In this document: positions 24,656-33,142 of the stretch, in pieces
Position numbering within the stretch: position 1 is the first letter of the stretch
Layout of the letters: every line of letters begins with the position of its first letter
Assembly (NCBI RefSeq): GCF_003752365.1
Contig: NZ_RJUO01000001.1
Coordinates: forward strand, 558,001-622,000
From: Frondihabitans sp. PhB188
GTDB taxonomy: Bacteria > Actinomycetota > Actinomycetes > Actinomycetales > Microbacteriaceae
Direction: 5' to 3'
DNA: 64,000 bases
Notes under the pieces: generated by a model
What the model was told of the DNA's origin: nothing
Databases searched by the model: none
The model's input: only the letters and a program-made list of their open reading frames with translations
Program-made: the position numbers and the translations under genes

Positions 24656-26557
24656 CTACTCGTTGCGCAGAGTGCGTCGTGCCGCCTCGACGGACACGAG
24701 CTTCTCTCCGATCTCGCGCCGCCGCTCGGGCTCGGTCTTCGCGTCGGTGCGGTGCATCTGGCCGAGGAGCTCGGCCTTCTGCCGGAGCAGGTCGCGCTCG
24801 ACGAGCGACGACAGGATCCCCTGACAGTAGGTCGCGACGTCGCGCCCCTCGCGCTCGGGAAGGGGCCCGCCGGCGAGCTCCTTCACCAGCCCCAGGAAGG
24901 GAGCAGGCGTCTGCTCCAGCACGGCCTCGACGAAGTCGCGGTCGGTCAGGCGGTCGAGGCTGGCGGCGACGGCGTCGCGGACGACGGCGAGCGAGCCGTT
25001 GACGAAGACGGCGAAGGCCGCCTGGGCGGTCAGCTCGGACGGCACCGCGTCAGGGTGCTGCAGGATCGCCATCAGGGCGTCTCGCTCGAGGCGGGTCGAC
25101 GGGTCGTCGGGCAGCCGCAGGATGCTCGGACCCTCGTCGATCGGCCCGGCCGGCCGCTCGGGAAGACTGGTGATGGACTGCCGCGAGGAGTCGCTGGACG
25201 GCGCGAGCCGCTCGATCGCCTTGGGGGCGGTCTTGGCCGCGAACACGGCCGGCTCGACGTCGGACGGGTCGAGGCCGAGCCAGCCCGCGAGCTGTCGGAT
25301 GTACCCCTGGAACAGCGCCGTGTCGCGAATGCCCGCGACGACGGGTGCGGCGCTCCGGAGCGCAGACGATCGACCCTCGACGGTCTCGAGGTCGAAGCCC
25401 TCGAGCGTGCGCTTGATCATGAACTCGAACATCGGACGGCGGCTGGTCACCAGTCGACGGACGGCGTCGTCGCCGCGGTTCAGGCGCAGATCGCAGGGGT
25501 CGAGCCCGTCGGGAGCGACTGCGACGAAGGTCTGGGCCGCGAAGCGCTGCTCCTCGGCGAAGGCGCGGCTCGCCGCGTTCTGCCCCGCCGCGTCGGGGTC
25601 GAACGTGAATACGACCTCGCCGGCGACCGACTGGTCGAGCCCGCTCAGGTCGCCGAGCATCGGCCGCAGCGCCTTGATGTGGTCGACGCCGAACGAGGTG
25701 CCGCAGGTGGCGACGGCCGTGGTGACCCCGGCGAGATGGCAGGCCATGACGTCGGTGTAGCCCTCGACGATGACGACCTGCTTCTGCTTCGAGATGTCGC
25801 GGCGGGCGAGATCGAGCCCGTAGAGCACCTGCGACTTGTGGTAGATCGGCGTCTCGGGCGTGTTGAGGTACTTCGGGCCCTGGTCGTCGTCGAGGAGCCG
25901 CCGGGCGCCGAACCCGATGGTGGCGCCGGTCACGTCGCGGATCGGCCACAGGAGACGCCCGCGGAACCGGTCGTAGGGGCTGCGGTCGCCCTGGCTGAGG
26001 AGCCCGGCGGTGACGAGCTCCTCGTCGCTGAAGCCGCGGCCCTTGAGGTGCGACCGGAGCGCGTCGAACGACTTCGGTGCGAAGCCGGTGCCGAAGCGGG
26101 CGGCCGCTGCCGGGTCGAAGCCGCGCTCCCCCAGGAACCGGCGCGCCGGATCGGCGTCGGGTGCGGTCAGGTGCTCGACGAAGAACTCGCCCGCGGCCTG
26201 GTTGGCCGCGAGCAGCCGCGCGCGGTTGCCGTGGTCGCTGGCCTGGCCGCCGTCTTCGTAGTGGAGGGTGAAGCCGACGCGGGCGGCCATGCGCTCGACG
26301 GCCTCCTGGAACGTCGTGTGGTCCATCTGCTGCACGAAGCTGAAGACGTCGCCGTCTTCGCCGCAGCCGAAGCAGTGGTAGCGGCCCACCTGCGGGCGCA
26401 CGTGGAAGCTCGGGCTGCGCTCGTCGTGGAACGGGCACAGGCCCTTCATCGAGCCGATGCCGGCGCCCTTGAGGGTCACGTAGTCGGAGACGATGTCGAC
26501 GATGTTGATGCGACTGCGCACCTCGTCGATGTCGGCGCGCTTGATCAGCCCCGGCAC
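24656..26557 (-). CDS. dnaG: DNA primase
   Basis: The 633-residue primase makes RNA primers for replication. It has the N-terminal CHC2 zinc finger (CPFHDERSPSFHV then CFGCGEDGDVF), the RNA polymerase core, the TOPRIM motif VIVEGYTDVMA with downstream FDPDAAG, and a C-terminal helicase-interaction region. The GTG start has AAAGGGG upstream, and -10-like TAGAGT at 26582-26587. It is followed downstream by the peptide importer genes but separated by repeats. Confidence 0.97.
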   Translation of the reverse strand: MPGLIKRADIDEVRSRINIVDIVSDYVTLKGAGIGSMKGLCPFHDERSPSFHVRPQVGRYHCFGCGEDGDVFSFVQQMDHTTFQEAVERMAARVGFTLHYEDGGQASDHGNRARLLAANQAAGEFFVEHLTAPDADPARRFLGERGFDPAAAARFGTGFAPKSFDALRSHLKGRGFSDEELVTAGLLSQGDRSPYDRFRGRLLWPIRDVTGATIGFGARRLLDDDQGPKYLNTPETPIYHKSQVLYGLDLARRDISKQKQVVIVEGYTDVMACHLAGVTTAVATCGTSFGVDHIKALRPMLGDLSGLDQSVAGEVVFTFDPDAAGQNAASRAFAEEQRFAAQTFVAVAPDGLDPCDLRLNRGDDAVRRLVTSRRPMFEFMIKRTLEGFDLETVEGRSSALRSAAPVVAGIRDTALFQGYIRQLAGWLGLDPSDVEPAVFAAKTAPKAIERLAPSSDSSRQSITSLPERPAGPIDEGPSILRLPDDPSTRLERDALMAILQHPDAVPSELTAQAAFAVFVNGSLAVVRDAVAASLDRLTDRDFVEAVLEQTPAPFLGLVKELAGGPLPEREGRDVATYCQGILSSLVERDLLRQKAELLGQMHRTDAKTEPERRREIGEKLVSVEAARRTLRNE

Positions 26558-26618
26558 GCGGCACCCCTTTCGAACTCGCTCACTCTACGGCCGCCCACCG
26601 ACGTTCGCGACGCGGGCA

Positions 26619-27932
26619 CTACGGCCGCACGAGGCGGTCATGCCAGGCCATCGCGCTCTGGTCGGTGAGCGACGCCACCTGGTCGACGATCACGCGCCTG
26701 CGAGCGTCGTCGTCGACGGCGACGGCCCAGTCGGCGCGGAATCCGGCGTCGAGCTCGGAGGACCCCGTCGCCCACAGTGCGTCGGCGAGGCTCGAGAGCA
26801 CCTCGCGCTGCTGCACGTAGATCGGCTGGCGGGTGTTGCGGGTCATCACGAAGGCGGCGACGATGCCCTTGAGGGCGGCGATCTCGCCGATGATCTCGGC
26901 GGGGATCACGACGCTGGCCGAGAAGCGCGTCAGGCTCGCCTGCGGGTAGTGCTGGTGCGTCGCCTCGGTGGCCGAGCCGGCGAAGCGGCCGATCAGCTGG
27001 CTGGTGAGGTTCTTCAGCCTGGCCTGGTCGAGGCGGCCGCCGTCGTAGTCGTGCAGCCAGACGTCGAGCGATCGCAGGCGGTCGAAGGCCTCGGTCAGCT
27101 CGTCTCGGCTGAGCTCGCCGCCCACCCACGCGTGCATCGCGTCGATGAGCGAGTCGTGACCCACCTTCGACGAGAGCGAAGCCACGTCGATGTAGCCGTT
27201 GACCACGGCGTCTTCCAGGTCGTGGACGGAGTACGCGATGTCGTCGCTGAGGTCCATCACCTGGGCCTCGATGCAGCGCTGGCGACGCGGGGCGCCCAGG
27301 CGGAGCCAGTCGAACGCCGGGGTGTCATCGTCGTAGAAGCCGAACTTGGTGCGACCGCCGGGGTCGGCGACACCCTGGGCCGCGGGCCACGGGTACTTGC
27401 AGCTCGCGTCGAGGCTGGCCCGGGTGAGATTGAGCCCGTAGCTGCGACCCGAGCCGTCGATGACCTTGGGCTCGATCCGGGTCAGGAGCCGGAGCGTCTG
27501 GGCGTTGCCCTCGAAGCCGCCGATGCCCTCGGCCCAGTCGTTCAGGGCCTTCTCGCCGTTGTGCCCGAACGGCGGGTGCCCGAGATCGTGGGCCAGGCAC
27601 GCGGTGTCGACGACGTCGGGATCGAGGCCGAGGCTCGTGGCGAGCTCTCGACCCACCTGCGCGACCTCGAGCGAGTGCGTGAGGCGGTTGCGGGCGAAGT
27701 CGAGACCCGCGGTCGGGCTCAGCACCTGCGTCTTGGCGGCGAGTCGCCGGAGCGCGCTCGAGTGGAGGAGGCGCGCTCGGTCCCGGGCGAAGTCGCTGCG
27801 GCGGTTCGAGTGCTCCTCCGGGAGCCAGCGGTCGCTGTCGCGCTCGTCGTAGCCCGCAGCGGGCTCGGCGAACCGGGCGTTGCCGGCCGCGGTCGTCGAC
27901 TCGGACGCGGTGACGTGTGTGCTGTTGTCGAT
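26619..27932 (-). CDS. dgt: dGTP triphosphohydrolase family protein, apparent ATC start
   Basis: An HD-domain dNTP triphosphohydrolase, expected to cleave dNTPs to nucleoside and triphosphate. HSLEVAQ and AHDLGHPPFGHNGE supply the metal-binding His/Asp set, and the conserved N-terminal region YDERDSDRWLPEEHSNRRSD precedes it. That region lies upstream of the first GTG (27725), so that GTG is internal. No ATG, GTG or TTG exists between 27725 and the dusB stop. ATC at 27930-27932 is in frame and has GAAGGG seven bases upstream, giving 437 residues. It follows dusB by 51 bases in the same frame. Confidence 0.85.
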   Translation of the reverse strand: MDNSTHVTASESTTAAGNARFAEPAAGYDERDSDRWLPEEHSNRRSDFARDRARLLHSSALRRLAAKTQVLSPTAGLDFARNRLTHSLEVAQVGRELATSLGLDPDVVDTACLAHDLGHPPFGHNGEKALNDWAEGIGGFEGNAQTLRLLTRIEPKVIDGSGRSYGLNLTRASLDASCKYPWPAAQGVADPGGRTKFGFYDDDTPAFDWLRLGAPRRQRCIEAQVMDLSDDIAYSVHDLEDAVVNGYIDVASLSSKVGHDSLIDAMHAWVGGELSRDELTEAFDRLRSLDVWLHDYDGGRLDQARLKNLTSQLIGRFAGSATEATHQHYPQASLTRFSASVVIPAEIIGEIAALKGIVAAFVMTRNTRQPIYVQQREVLSSLADALWATGSSELDAGFRADWAVAVDDDARRRVIVDQVASLTDQSAMAWHDRLVRP

Positions 27933-27983
27933 GACTGTGCCCTTCGGGCGGTGGGAGGACGGTCGGGTGGAGCGGCGGACGCG

Positions 27984-29204
27984 TCAGCCCCCGCTGTGGT
28001 GCAGCTCGGCGGCGGCCAGCTCTTCGCGGAACGACTCGTCGAGCTCGCGGCTCTCGAGCCAGCGGTCCGGGAGCGACGGGCGCTTCGGGCTGCCGGCGCG
28101 CCCGCGCGGGCCCTCGGCGTCAAGGCCCGGGTAGCCCTGCGACCAGTCCATGGTGCCGAGCAGGTCGTCGATCTCGGGGAGGCTCGACGAGGCGGCCAGC
28201 GCCGCGCGGACGTCGCCGCCGACCGGGTAGCCCTTGAAGTACCAGGCGACGTGCTTGCGCATGTCTCGGCAGGCGCGCCCCTCGTCGCCCTCGTAGAACT
28301 CGATCAGCAGCTCGGCGTGCCGGCGGAAGGCCTGCGCGACCTCGCCGAGCGTGGGCTCGGCCTTCAGGTCTTCACCGCGGAACGCAGCCGCCAGGTCGCC
28401 GAACAGCCAGGGCCGCCCGAGGCAGCCGCGGCCGACGACGACGCCGTCGCAGCCGGTCTCGGCGACCATGCGAATGGCGTCGGCGGCCGACCAGATGTCG
28501 CCGTTGCCGAGCACCGGGACGTCGGTGATCGCCTCTTTGAGGGTCGCGATGGCCGACCAGTCGGCGTGCCCCGAGTAGAACTCGGCGGCTGTCCGCGCGT
28601 GGAGCGCGATCGACGCCACGCCGGCGCCCTCGGCGGCCTTGCCGGCCTCGAGGTACGTCAGGTGGTCGTCGTCGATGCCCTTGCGCATCTTGATCGTCAG
28701 GGGGACGTCGCCGGCGGCCTTCACGGCCCGCTCGACGATCTCGCGGAACAGCCCGAGCTTCCAGGGCAGAGCCGACCCGCCGCCGCGCCGCGTGACCTTG
28801 GGCACCGGGCAGCCGAAGTTGAGATCGATGTGGTCGGCGCGGTCTTCGGCGACGAGCATCGTGACGGCCTCGGCGACGGTGTTGGGCTCCACCCCGTAGA
28901 GCTGGATGCTGCGCAGGGTCTCGCTCTCATGGTGCTTGATGAGGCGCATCGACTCCGGGGTGCGCTCGACGAGGGCACGGCTGGTGATCATCTCGCTGAC
29001 GTAGAGCCCGGCGCCGTACTCGCGGCACAGCCTGCGGTACGCCGTGTTGGTGATGCCCGCCATCGGCGCGAGTACGACGGGCGAGCCGACCTCGATGGGG
29101 CCGATTCGCAGCGGGGCGGTCGGCAGCGCCATGGCGCGTGCGGGCGGAGTGGCCGCCGCAGGAGCTGGCGACACCGGTACCGGGTGCGAGAGAGTTGTTG
29201 TCAT
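27984..29204 (-). CDS. dusB: tRNA-dihydrouridine synthase
   Basis: The 406-residue flavoenzyme reduces specific uridines in tRNA D-loops. The FMN barrel has VVLAPMAGITNTAYR at the start and the active-site cysteine in LNFGCPVPKVTRRGGG. A Pro/Ala-rich 25-residue N-terminus precedes the conserved region, so the true start may be the later MALPTAP. The -10-like GATAAT lies eight bases before the first ATG. The stop is in the same frame as the downstream dgt gene. Confidence 0.93.
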   Translation of the reverse strand: MTTTLSHPVPVSPAPAAATPPARAMALPTAPLRIGPIEVGSPVVLAPMAGITNTAYRRLCREYGAGLYVSEMITSRALVERTPESMRLIKHHESETLRSIQLYGVEPNTVAEAVTMLVAEDRADHIDLNFGCPVPKVTRRGGGSALPWKLGLFREIVERAVKAAGDVPLTIKMRKGIDDDHLTYLEAGKAAEGAGVASIALHARTAAEFYSGHADWSAIATLKEAITDVPVLGNGDIWSAADAIRMVAETGCDGVVVGRGCLGRPWLFGDLAAAFRGEDLKAEPTLGEVAQAFRRHAELLIEFYEGDEGRACRDMRKHVAWYFKGYPVGGDVRAALAASSSLPEIDDLLGTMDWSQGYPGLDAEGPRGRAGSPKRPSLPDRWLESRELDESFREELAAAELHHSGG

Positions 29205-29299
29205 CGGGATCGATTATCCCATCCCCTCGTACGTCCCACCGGCTGAGCGCCCAGCCTGTGGAGACCGTCCCCCTCTGTGGCGACCCGTGGAGAGACCAG

Positions 29300-29788
29300 A
29301 TGACCGCAACGCCCGGAACCGACCGTCTGCTCGCCGACGCCGAGGCGCGAGGGCTGGCCGTCGAGGTCGTCGACCGTCCCGAGGCGGGGAGCCTGGTGGA
29401 GGCCGCTTCGGTGCTGGGAATCGACCCGTCGACGATCGTGAAGAGCCTCGTGGTGAAGAGGCACGACGGGCAGTTCCTGTTCGCGCTGGTTCCCGGTGGT
29501 CGGCAGATCTCGTGGTCGAAGCTGCGCGCGGTGGTGGGGGTGAACAAGCTGTCGATGCCGTCGCCCGACGTCGCCCTCGAGGCGACGGGCTACGAGCGCG
29601 GCACGATCACGCCGATCGGGAGCACGACGGCGTGGCCGGTGTACGCCGACGAGCGGATCGCAGGAACCCGCGTCGCCCTCGGAGCCGGAGCCCACGGGCG
29701 CAGCGCCTTCGTCGAGGCCGACGCGCTCCTCGCCGCCTACGGGGCGACCGTCGCCGACATCACCGACGACGAGAGGCCGCGCGACTAG
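29300..29788 (+). CDS. YbaK/EbsC family aminoacyl-tRNA deacylase
   Basis: A 162-residue protein related to the ProRS editing domain, which hydrolyses mischarged tRNA. The conserved segments are PSTIVKSLVVKRHDGQFLFALVPGG (quoted by its core VKSLVVK with the catalytic-type Lys) and GYERGTITPIG. The ATG at 29300 is chosen because GGAGAG lies 7 bases upstream; frames starting at 29138 overlap the dusB promoter. It is divergent from dusB and convergent with the small ORF at 29796. Confidence 0.88.
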   Translation: MTATPGTDRLLADAEARGLAVEVVDRPEAGSLVEAASVLGIDPSTIVKSLVVKRHDGQFLFALVPGGRQISWSKLRAVVGVNKLSMPSPDVALEATGYERGTITPIGSTTAWPVYADERIAGTRVALGAGAHGRSAFVEADALLAAYGATVADITDDERPRD

Positions 29789-29795
29789 CGCCCGT

Positions 29796-29984
29796 TCAGA
29801 GGGCTGCGCCCTCGTCGAGAGCCGCGGCCACGGCACGGGCCGAAGCCGCTGCGGCCTCGTCATGGGTGGGCTCGATGTCGACGTCGCCCGCCGTCACTCC
29901 GTTGAGAGGCAGCGGCACCAGGCAGGAGTCGCCCTCGCACGCCATCGCGTCGGCATCGCCGAGCATGGTGAACGGGGTGCTCAC
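29796..29984 (-). CDS. Small conserved-looking protein coupled to the DsbA-like gene
   Basis: A 62-residue acidic protein with a Cys pair in MACEGDSCLVPLP. Its GTG start overlaps the DsbA-like stop by 4 bp (GTGA), which argues that it is translated. I do not recognise a named family. Two closely spaced Cys residues next to an oxidoreductase suggest a redox partner or substrate, but this is conjecture. Confidence 0.6.
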   Translation of the reverse strand: MSTPFTMLGDADAMACEGDSCLVPLPLNGVTAGDVDIEPTHDEAAAASARAVAAALDEGAAL

Positions 29985-30652
29985 TCGGCGCCCGTCGGCT
30001 GGGGCGCGGCCTCGGCGGCCACCGTCTCGAGCACGTTCGCGAACGTCGCGGGATCCTGCGCCCCCGACACCCCGTACTTGCCCTCGAAGACGAAGAACGG
30101 CACGCCGTTGATGCCGAAGGCCCGCGCCTGCTCCTGATCGGCACGCACCGACGGCAGGAACTCGCCCGACTCGAGCGCAGCCAGCGCCTCCGCGCGGTCC
30201 AGCCCCGCCTCGGCGGCGACGTCGGCGAGCACATCCAGGCGGCCGAGGTGCCGGCCGTCCTCGAAGTAGGCCTGGAGCAGGCGCTCCTTCATGTCGACCT
30301 GCATGCCCTTCGACTTCGCGAAGTGGATCAGCTCATGCGCCTTCACGGTGTTGGTGTGGTGCATGGCCTCGAAGTCGTAGGCGAGTCCCACCGATGCGGC
30401 GATGCCGCGGACGTTGTCGAGCATGCCCTGGGCCCGGTCGGTCGGGATGCCCTTGTGGACGGCGAGGAACTCGGCCTCGTTGCCCTCGAAGTCGACGGGG
30501 GTGTCGGGCGACAGCTCGAACGAGTGGTACTCGACCTCGACGTCGCCGTCGAACGCGTCGACGGCCTTCTCGAACTTGCGCTTGCCGATGAAGCACCAGG
30601 GGCAGGCGATGTCGGACCAGATGTCGACCTTGATGGGGGCTGCAGAACTCAC
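29981..30652 (-). CDS. DsbA family oxidoreductase (FrnE-like)
   Basis: The 223-residue thioredoxin-fold protein has the redox motif CPWC in DIACPWCFIGKRKFE and lacks a signal peptide, so it is the cytosolic FrnE-like type rather than a periplasmic thiol oxidase. The helical insert (RAQGMLDNVRGIAASVGLAYDFE) is typical. The start GTG has no clear ribosome binding site. It is coupled to the small downstream ORF. Confidence 0.9.
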   Translation of the reverse strand: MSSAAPIKVDIWSDIACPWCFIGKRKFEKAVDAFDGDVEVEYHSFELSPDTPVDFEGNEAEFLAVHKGIPTDRAQGMLDNVRGIAASVGLAYDFEAMHHTNTVKAHELIHFAKSKGMQVDMKERLLQAYFEDGRHLGRLDVLADVAAEAGLDRAEALAALESGEFLPSVRADQEQARAFGINGVPFFVFEGKYGVSGAQDPATFANVLETVAAEAAPQPTGAE

Positions 30653-30703
30653 GGTGGCCCGAACACGGCACGGCTCGCCCGTATTCCGGCCTTCAGCCAG
30701 TCG

Positions 30704-31552
30704 TTACCTGCGCGGCCGTGGTCGTGATCGCCGAGGCGCCCAATGCGTGGTCAGTGCCGTCTCGATTGCGCCCAGGACCCTCGGCCAATCGGCGCGCACC
30801 ATCGCGTAGGAGGCGCGCATCGCGATCCGGCCATCGGTCAGGATAGCGAGGTCCTTGAGCCGGTCGGTCTCGAACGTGTCGGCGTGGAACGTGCGGCCAT
30901 CGAGCTCGAGAGCGACGACACCGTCGATGACCAGGTCTATTGCGCCCAGGCCGAGCGGCACCTGAGAGGTCACGTGGTGTCCCGCGCTTCGAACGCGAGT
31001 TCGGACGATGCTCTCGAGCACGCTCTCGCACGAGATGTCGACCCAAGCGGCGATGTCTCGCAGAGGCGTCGGTAGCCCCGCTGCGAACACATGGAGATCG
31101 ACGACGTCGAGCTGGTCGGTGTGGTGGGCCCAGTCGAGCACCGCCACGGCCTCCTCGAAGGGCAAACGCCTCACCGCGTGGCCCAGGGCCTCGGCGAGAG
31201 GCACGACCGGAGATCCCCGGGGGGCGCGCCCGTGAAAGATCCGGACGTTTCGCGGGATGGACGGAGGCACGGGCGATCCAGCAGTCAGGACGACGTCGAT
31301 GACACAGGCACGATTCCAGAGCCACGAGCCATAGAGCTGCAGCGCGGAGACGCCGGTGAGGGAACCTCCGAGGCTTACCGCGATAACCCGGGGGTCATGG
31401 GGTGGAAGCGTCGAGTACCAGCCGCGGATAACCCGACGCACTTGACCGGAACGCACGGCGCGGGTGAGGTCGGCACCCGTGAGGCCGCTCGCTACGAGCT
31501 GCTGCCGGGTGGCCAGGCCGCCGAGGGTGCGGACGGCGGGTGCGGCTTCCAT
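30704..31552 (-). CDS. AbiEi-like N-terminal domain fused to a DUF559/PD-(D/E)XK-like nuclease domain
   Basis: A 282-residue protein. Residues 1-60 (GLATRQQLVASGLTGADLTRAVRSGQ) form the winged-helix AbiEi-type antitoxin domain; the C-terminus has SVLESIVRTRVRSAG and AIDLVIDGVVALELDG, the spaced acidic residues of a DUF559/Vsr-like nuclease. No AbiEii toxin gene is adjacent. Such solo proteins are frequent in actinobacteria and are probably defence-related or regulatory. Codon use is a little less GC-biased than its neighbours, hinting at transfer. CAGGCT (31559-31564) ends 6 bases before the ATG. Confidence 0.72.
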   Translation of the reverse strand: MEAAPAVRTLGGLATRQQLVASGLTGADLTRAVRSGQVRRVIRGWYSTLPPHDPRVIAVSLGGSLTGVSALQLYGSWLWNRACVIDVVLTAGSPVPPSIPRNVRIFHGRAPRGSPVVPLAEALGHAVRRLPFEEAVAVLDWAHHTDQLDVVDLHVFAAGLPTPLRDIAAWVDISCESVLESIVRTRVRSAGHHVTSQVPLGLGAIDLVIDGVVALELDGRTFHADTFETDRLKDLAILTDGRIAMRASYAMVRADWPRVLGAIETALTTHWAPRRSRPRPRR

Positions 31553-31604
31553 CCGTCAAGCCTGGCGGAGGCGGGCGGGTTCCTGCTCGCGCTCTCCACA
31601 GGAG

Positions 31605-31674
31605 CAGAAAAATGGCAAAACCGACCCGGAAGGCTCCGCGAGGGGCGATCTGGGCCGGTTTTGCCAGATTTCTG
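31605..31674 (-). terminator. Terminator of glyS
   Basis: Arms of about 23 bp with small mismatches (31605-31627 and 31652-31674), including GGCAAAACCG and its complement. On the minus strand the stem ends in a T-rich run (ATTTTTCT). It separates glyS from the AbiEi-like gene. Confidence 0.8.
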
Positions 31675-31688
31675 GAGACAGGGCGGGG

Positions 31689-33074
31689 TCAGCAGCCGAG
31701 CAGCCGCGCCCCGAGGTACGCGTCGAGCTGGTCGAGCGGCACGCGCTCCTGCGACATCGTGTCGCGCTCGCGCACGGTCACCGCGTTGTCGTCGAGCGAG
31801 TCGAAGTCGACCGTGACGCAGAACGGCGTGCCGATCTCGTCTTGGCGGCGGTAGCGGCGGCCGATGGCTCCGGCGTCGTCGAAGTCGATGTTCCAGAGCT
31901 TGCGGAGGCCGGCTGCGACCGAGCGGGCCAGCGGCGAGAGGTTCTCGTTGCGCGAGAGCGGCAGCACGGCGACCTTGACCGGCGCGAGGCGACGGTCGAG
32001 CTTGAGCACGGTGCGCTTGTCGACGCCGCCCTTGGCGTTGGGGGCCTCGTCTTCGTGGTACGCGTCGACCAGGAACGCCATCAGCGCGCGGGTGAGGCCG
32101 AACGCCGGCTCGATGACGAACGGGGTCCAGCGCTCGTTCTTGCCCTGGTCGAAGTACGACAGGTCGACGCCCGATGCCTTCGAGTGGGTGGTGAGGTCGA
32201 AGTCGGTGCGGTTCGCGACGCCCATGAGTTCGCCCCACTCCGACCCGGTGAAGCGGAACTTGTACTCGAGGTCGACGGTGCGCTTCGAGTAGTGCGACAG
32301 CTTCTCGGTCGGGTGCTCGTACCGGCGCATGTTCTCGGGGGTGATGCCGAGGTCGAGGTACCAGGCCTCGCAGGCGTCGATCCAGTAGTCGAACCAGGTG
32401 TCGTCGGTGCCGGGCTCGACGAAGAACTCCATCTCCATCTGCTCGAACTCGCGCGTGCGGAAGATGAAGTTGCCGGGGGTGATCTCGTTGCGGAACGACT
32501 TGCCGACCTGCGCGATGCCGAAGGGCGGCTTCATGCGGGCCGCGCCCATGACGTTGTTGAAGTTCACGAAGATGCCCTGGGCCGTCTCGGGGCGGAGATA
32601 GGCCATGCCCTGCTCGTTGTCGACGGGGCCGAGGAAGGTCTTGAGCAGGCCCGAGAAGTTCTGCGGCTCGGTCCACGAGCCCTCCTGGCCGGTGTCGGGG
32701 TCGCGGATGTCGGCGAGGCCGTTGACCGGAGGGTGGCCGTGCTTGGCCTCGTACGCCTCGAGCAGGTGGTCGGCGCGGTAGCGCTTGTGCGTGTGGAGCG
32801 ACTCGACGAGCGGGTCGCTGAAGACCTCGACGTGACCGGAGGCCTCCCACACGGTCCGGGGCAGGATCACGGAGGAGTCGAGCCCGACGATGTCGTCGCG
32901 GCCCTGGACCATGAACTTCCACCACTGCTGCTTGATGTTCTCCTTCAGCGCAGTGCCGAGGGGCCCGTAGTCCCATGCGGAGCGGCTGCCGCCGTAGATC
33001 TCGCCCGCCTGGAAGACGAAGCCGCGGCGCTTGGCCAGGGCGATGACGGAATCGAGACGGTTCGGTGCTGCCAC
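31689..33074 (-). CDS. glyS: Glycyl-tRNA synthetase, single-chain homodimeric type
   Basis: Charges tRNA-Gly. The class II motifs are visible: motif 1 region near [15 protein letters not shown], motif 2 [25 protein letters not shown] (key residues FRNE and REFEQ), and motif 3 with the Arg in the [11 protein letters not shown] segment. The GTG at 33074 gives 461 residues, the usual actinobacterial length, and has GGGAG eight bases upstream; the upstream ATG would add an unlikely tail. A long hairpin terminates it. Confidence 0.96.
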   Translation of the reverse strand: MAAPNRLDSVIALAKRRGFVFQAGEIYGGSRSAWDYGPLGTALKENIKQQWWKFMVQGRDDIVGLDSSVILPRTVWEASGHVEVFSDPLVESLHTHKRYRADHLLEAYEAKHGHPPVNGLADIRDPDTGQEGSWTEPQNFSGLLKTFLGPVDNEQGMAYLRPETAQGIFVNFNNVMGAARMKPPFGIAQVGKSFRNEITPGNFIFRTREFEQMEMEFFVEPGTDDTWFDYWIDACEAWYLDLGITPENMRRYEHPTEKLSHYSKRTVDLEYKFRFTGSEWGELMGVANRTDFDLTTHSKASGVDLSYFDQGKNERWTPFVIEPAFGLTRALMAFLVDAYHEDEAPNAKGGVDKRTVLKLDRRLAPVKVAVLPLSRNENLSPLARSVAAGLRKLWNIDFDDAGAIGRRYRRQDEIGTPFCVTVDFDSLDDNAVTVRERDTMSQERVPLDQLDAYLGARLLGC

Positions 33075-33142
33075 GTGAGGTACTCCCAGAGTTCTGCCCG
33101 AGCTGGATGCGCGGGGATGCGACAAAGCCTATGGCACAGCGC

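Noticed and set aside
23636-26668. A 1010-codon open frame on the + strand
   Set aside because: It is antisense to the binding-protein gene and dnaG, both with clear motifs. Long antisense frames are a by-product of the high GC content. Similar frames at 26493-29246 and 60467-63178 were dismissed for the same reason.
27725-27727. GTG at 27725 as the dgt start
   Set aside because: It would delete the conserved YDERDSDRWLPEEH region; it is an internal Val codon.
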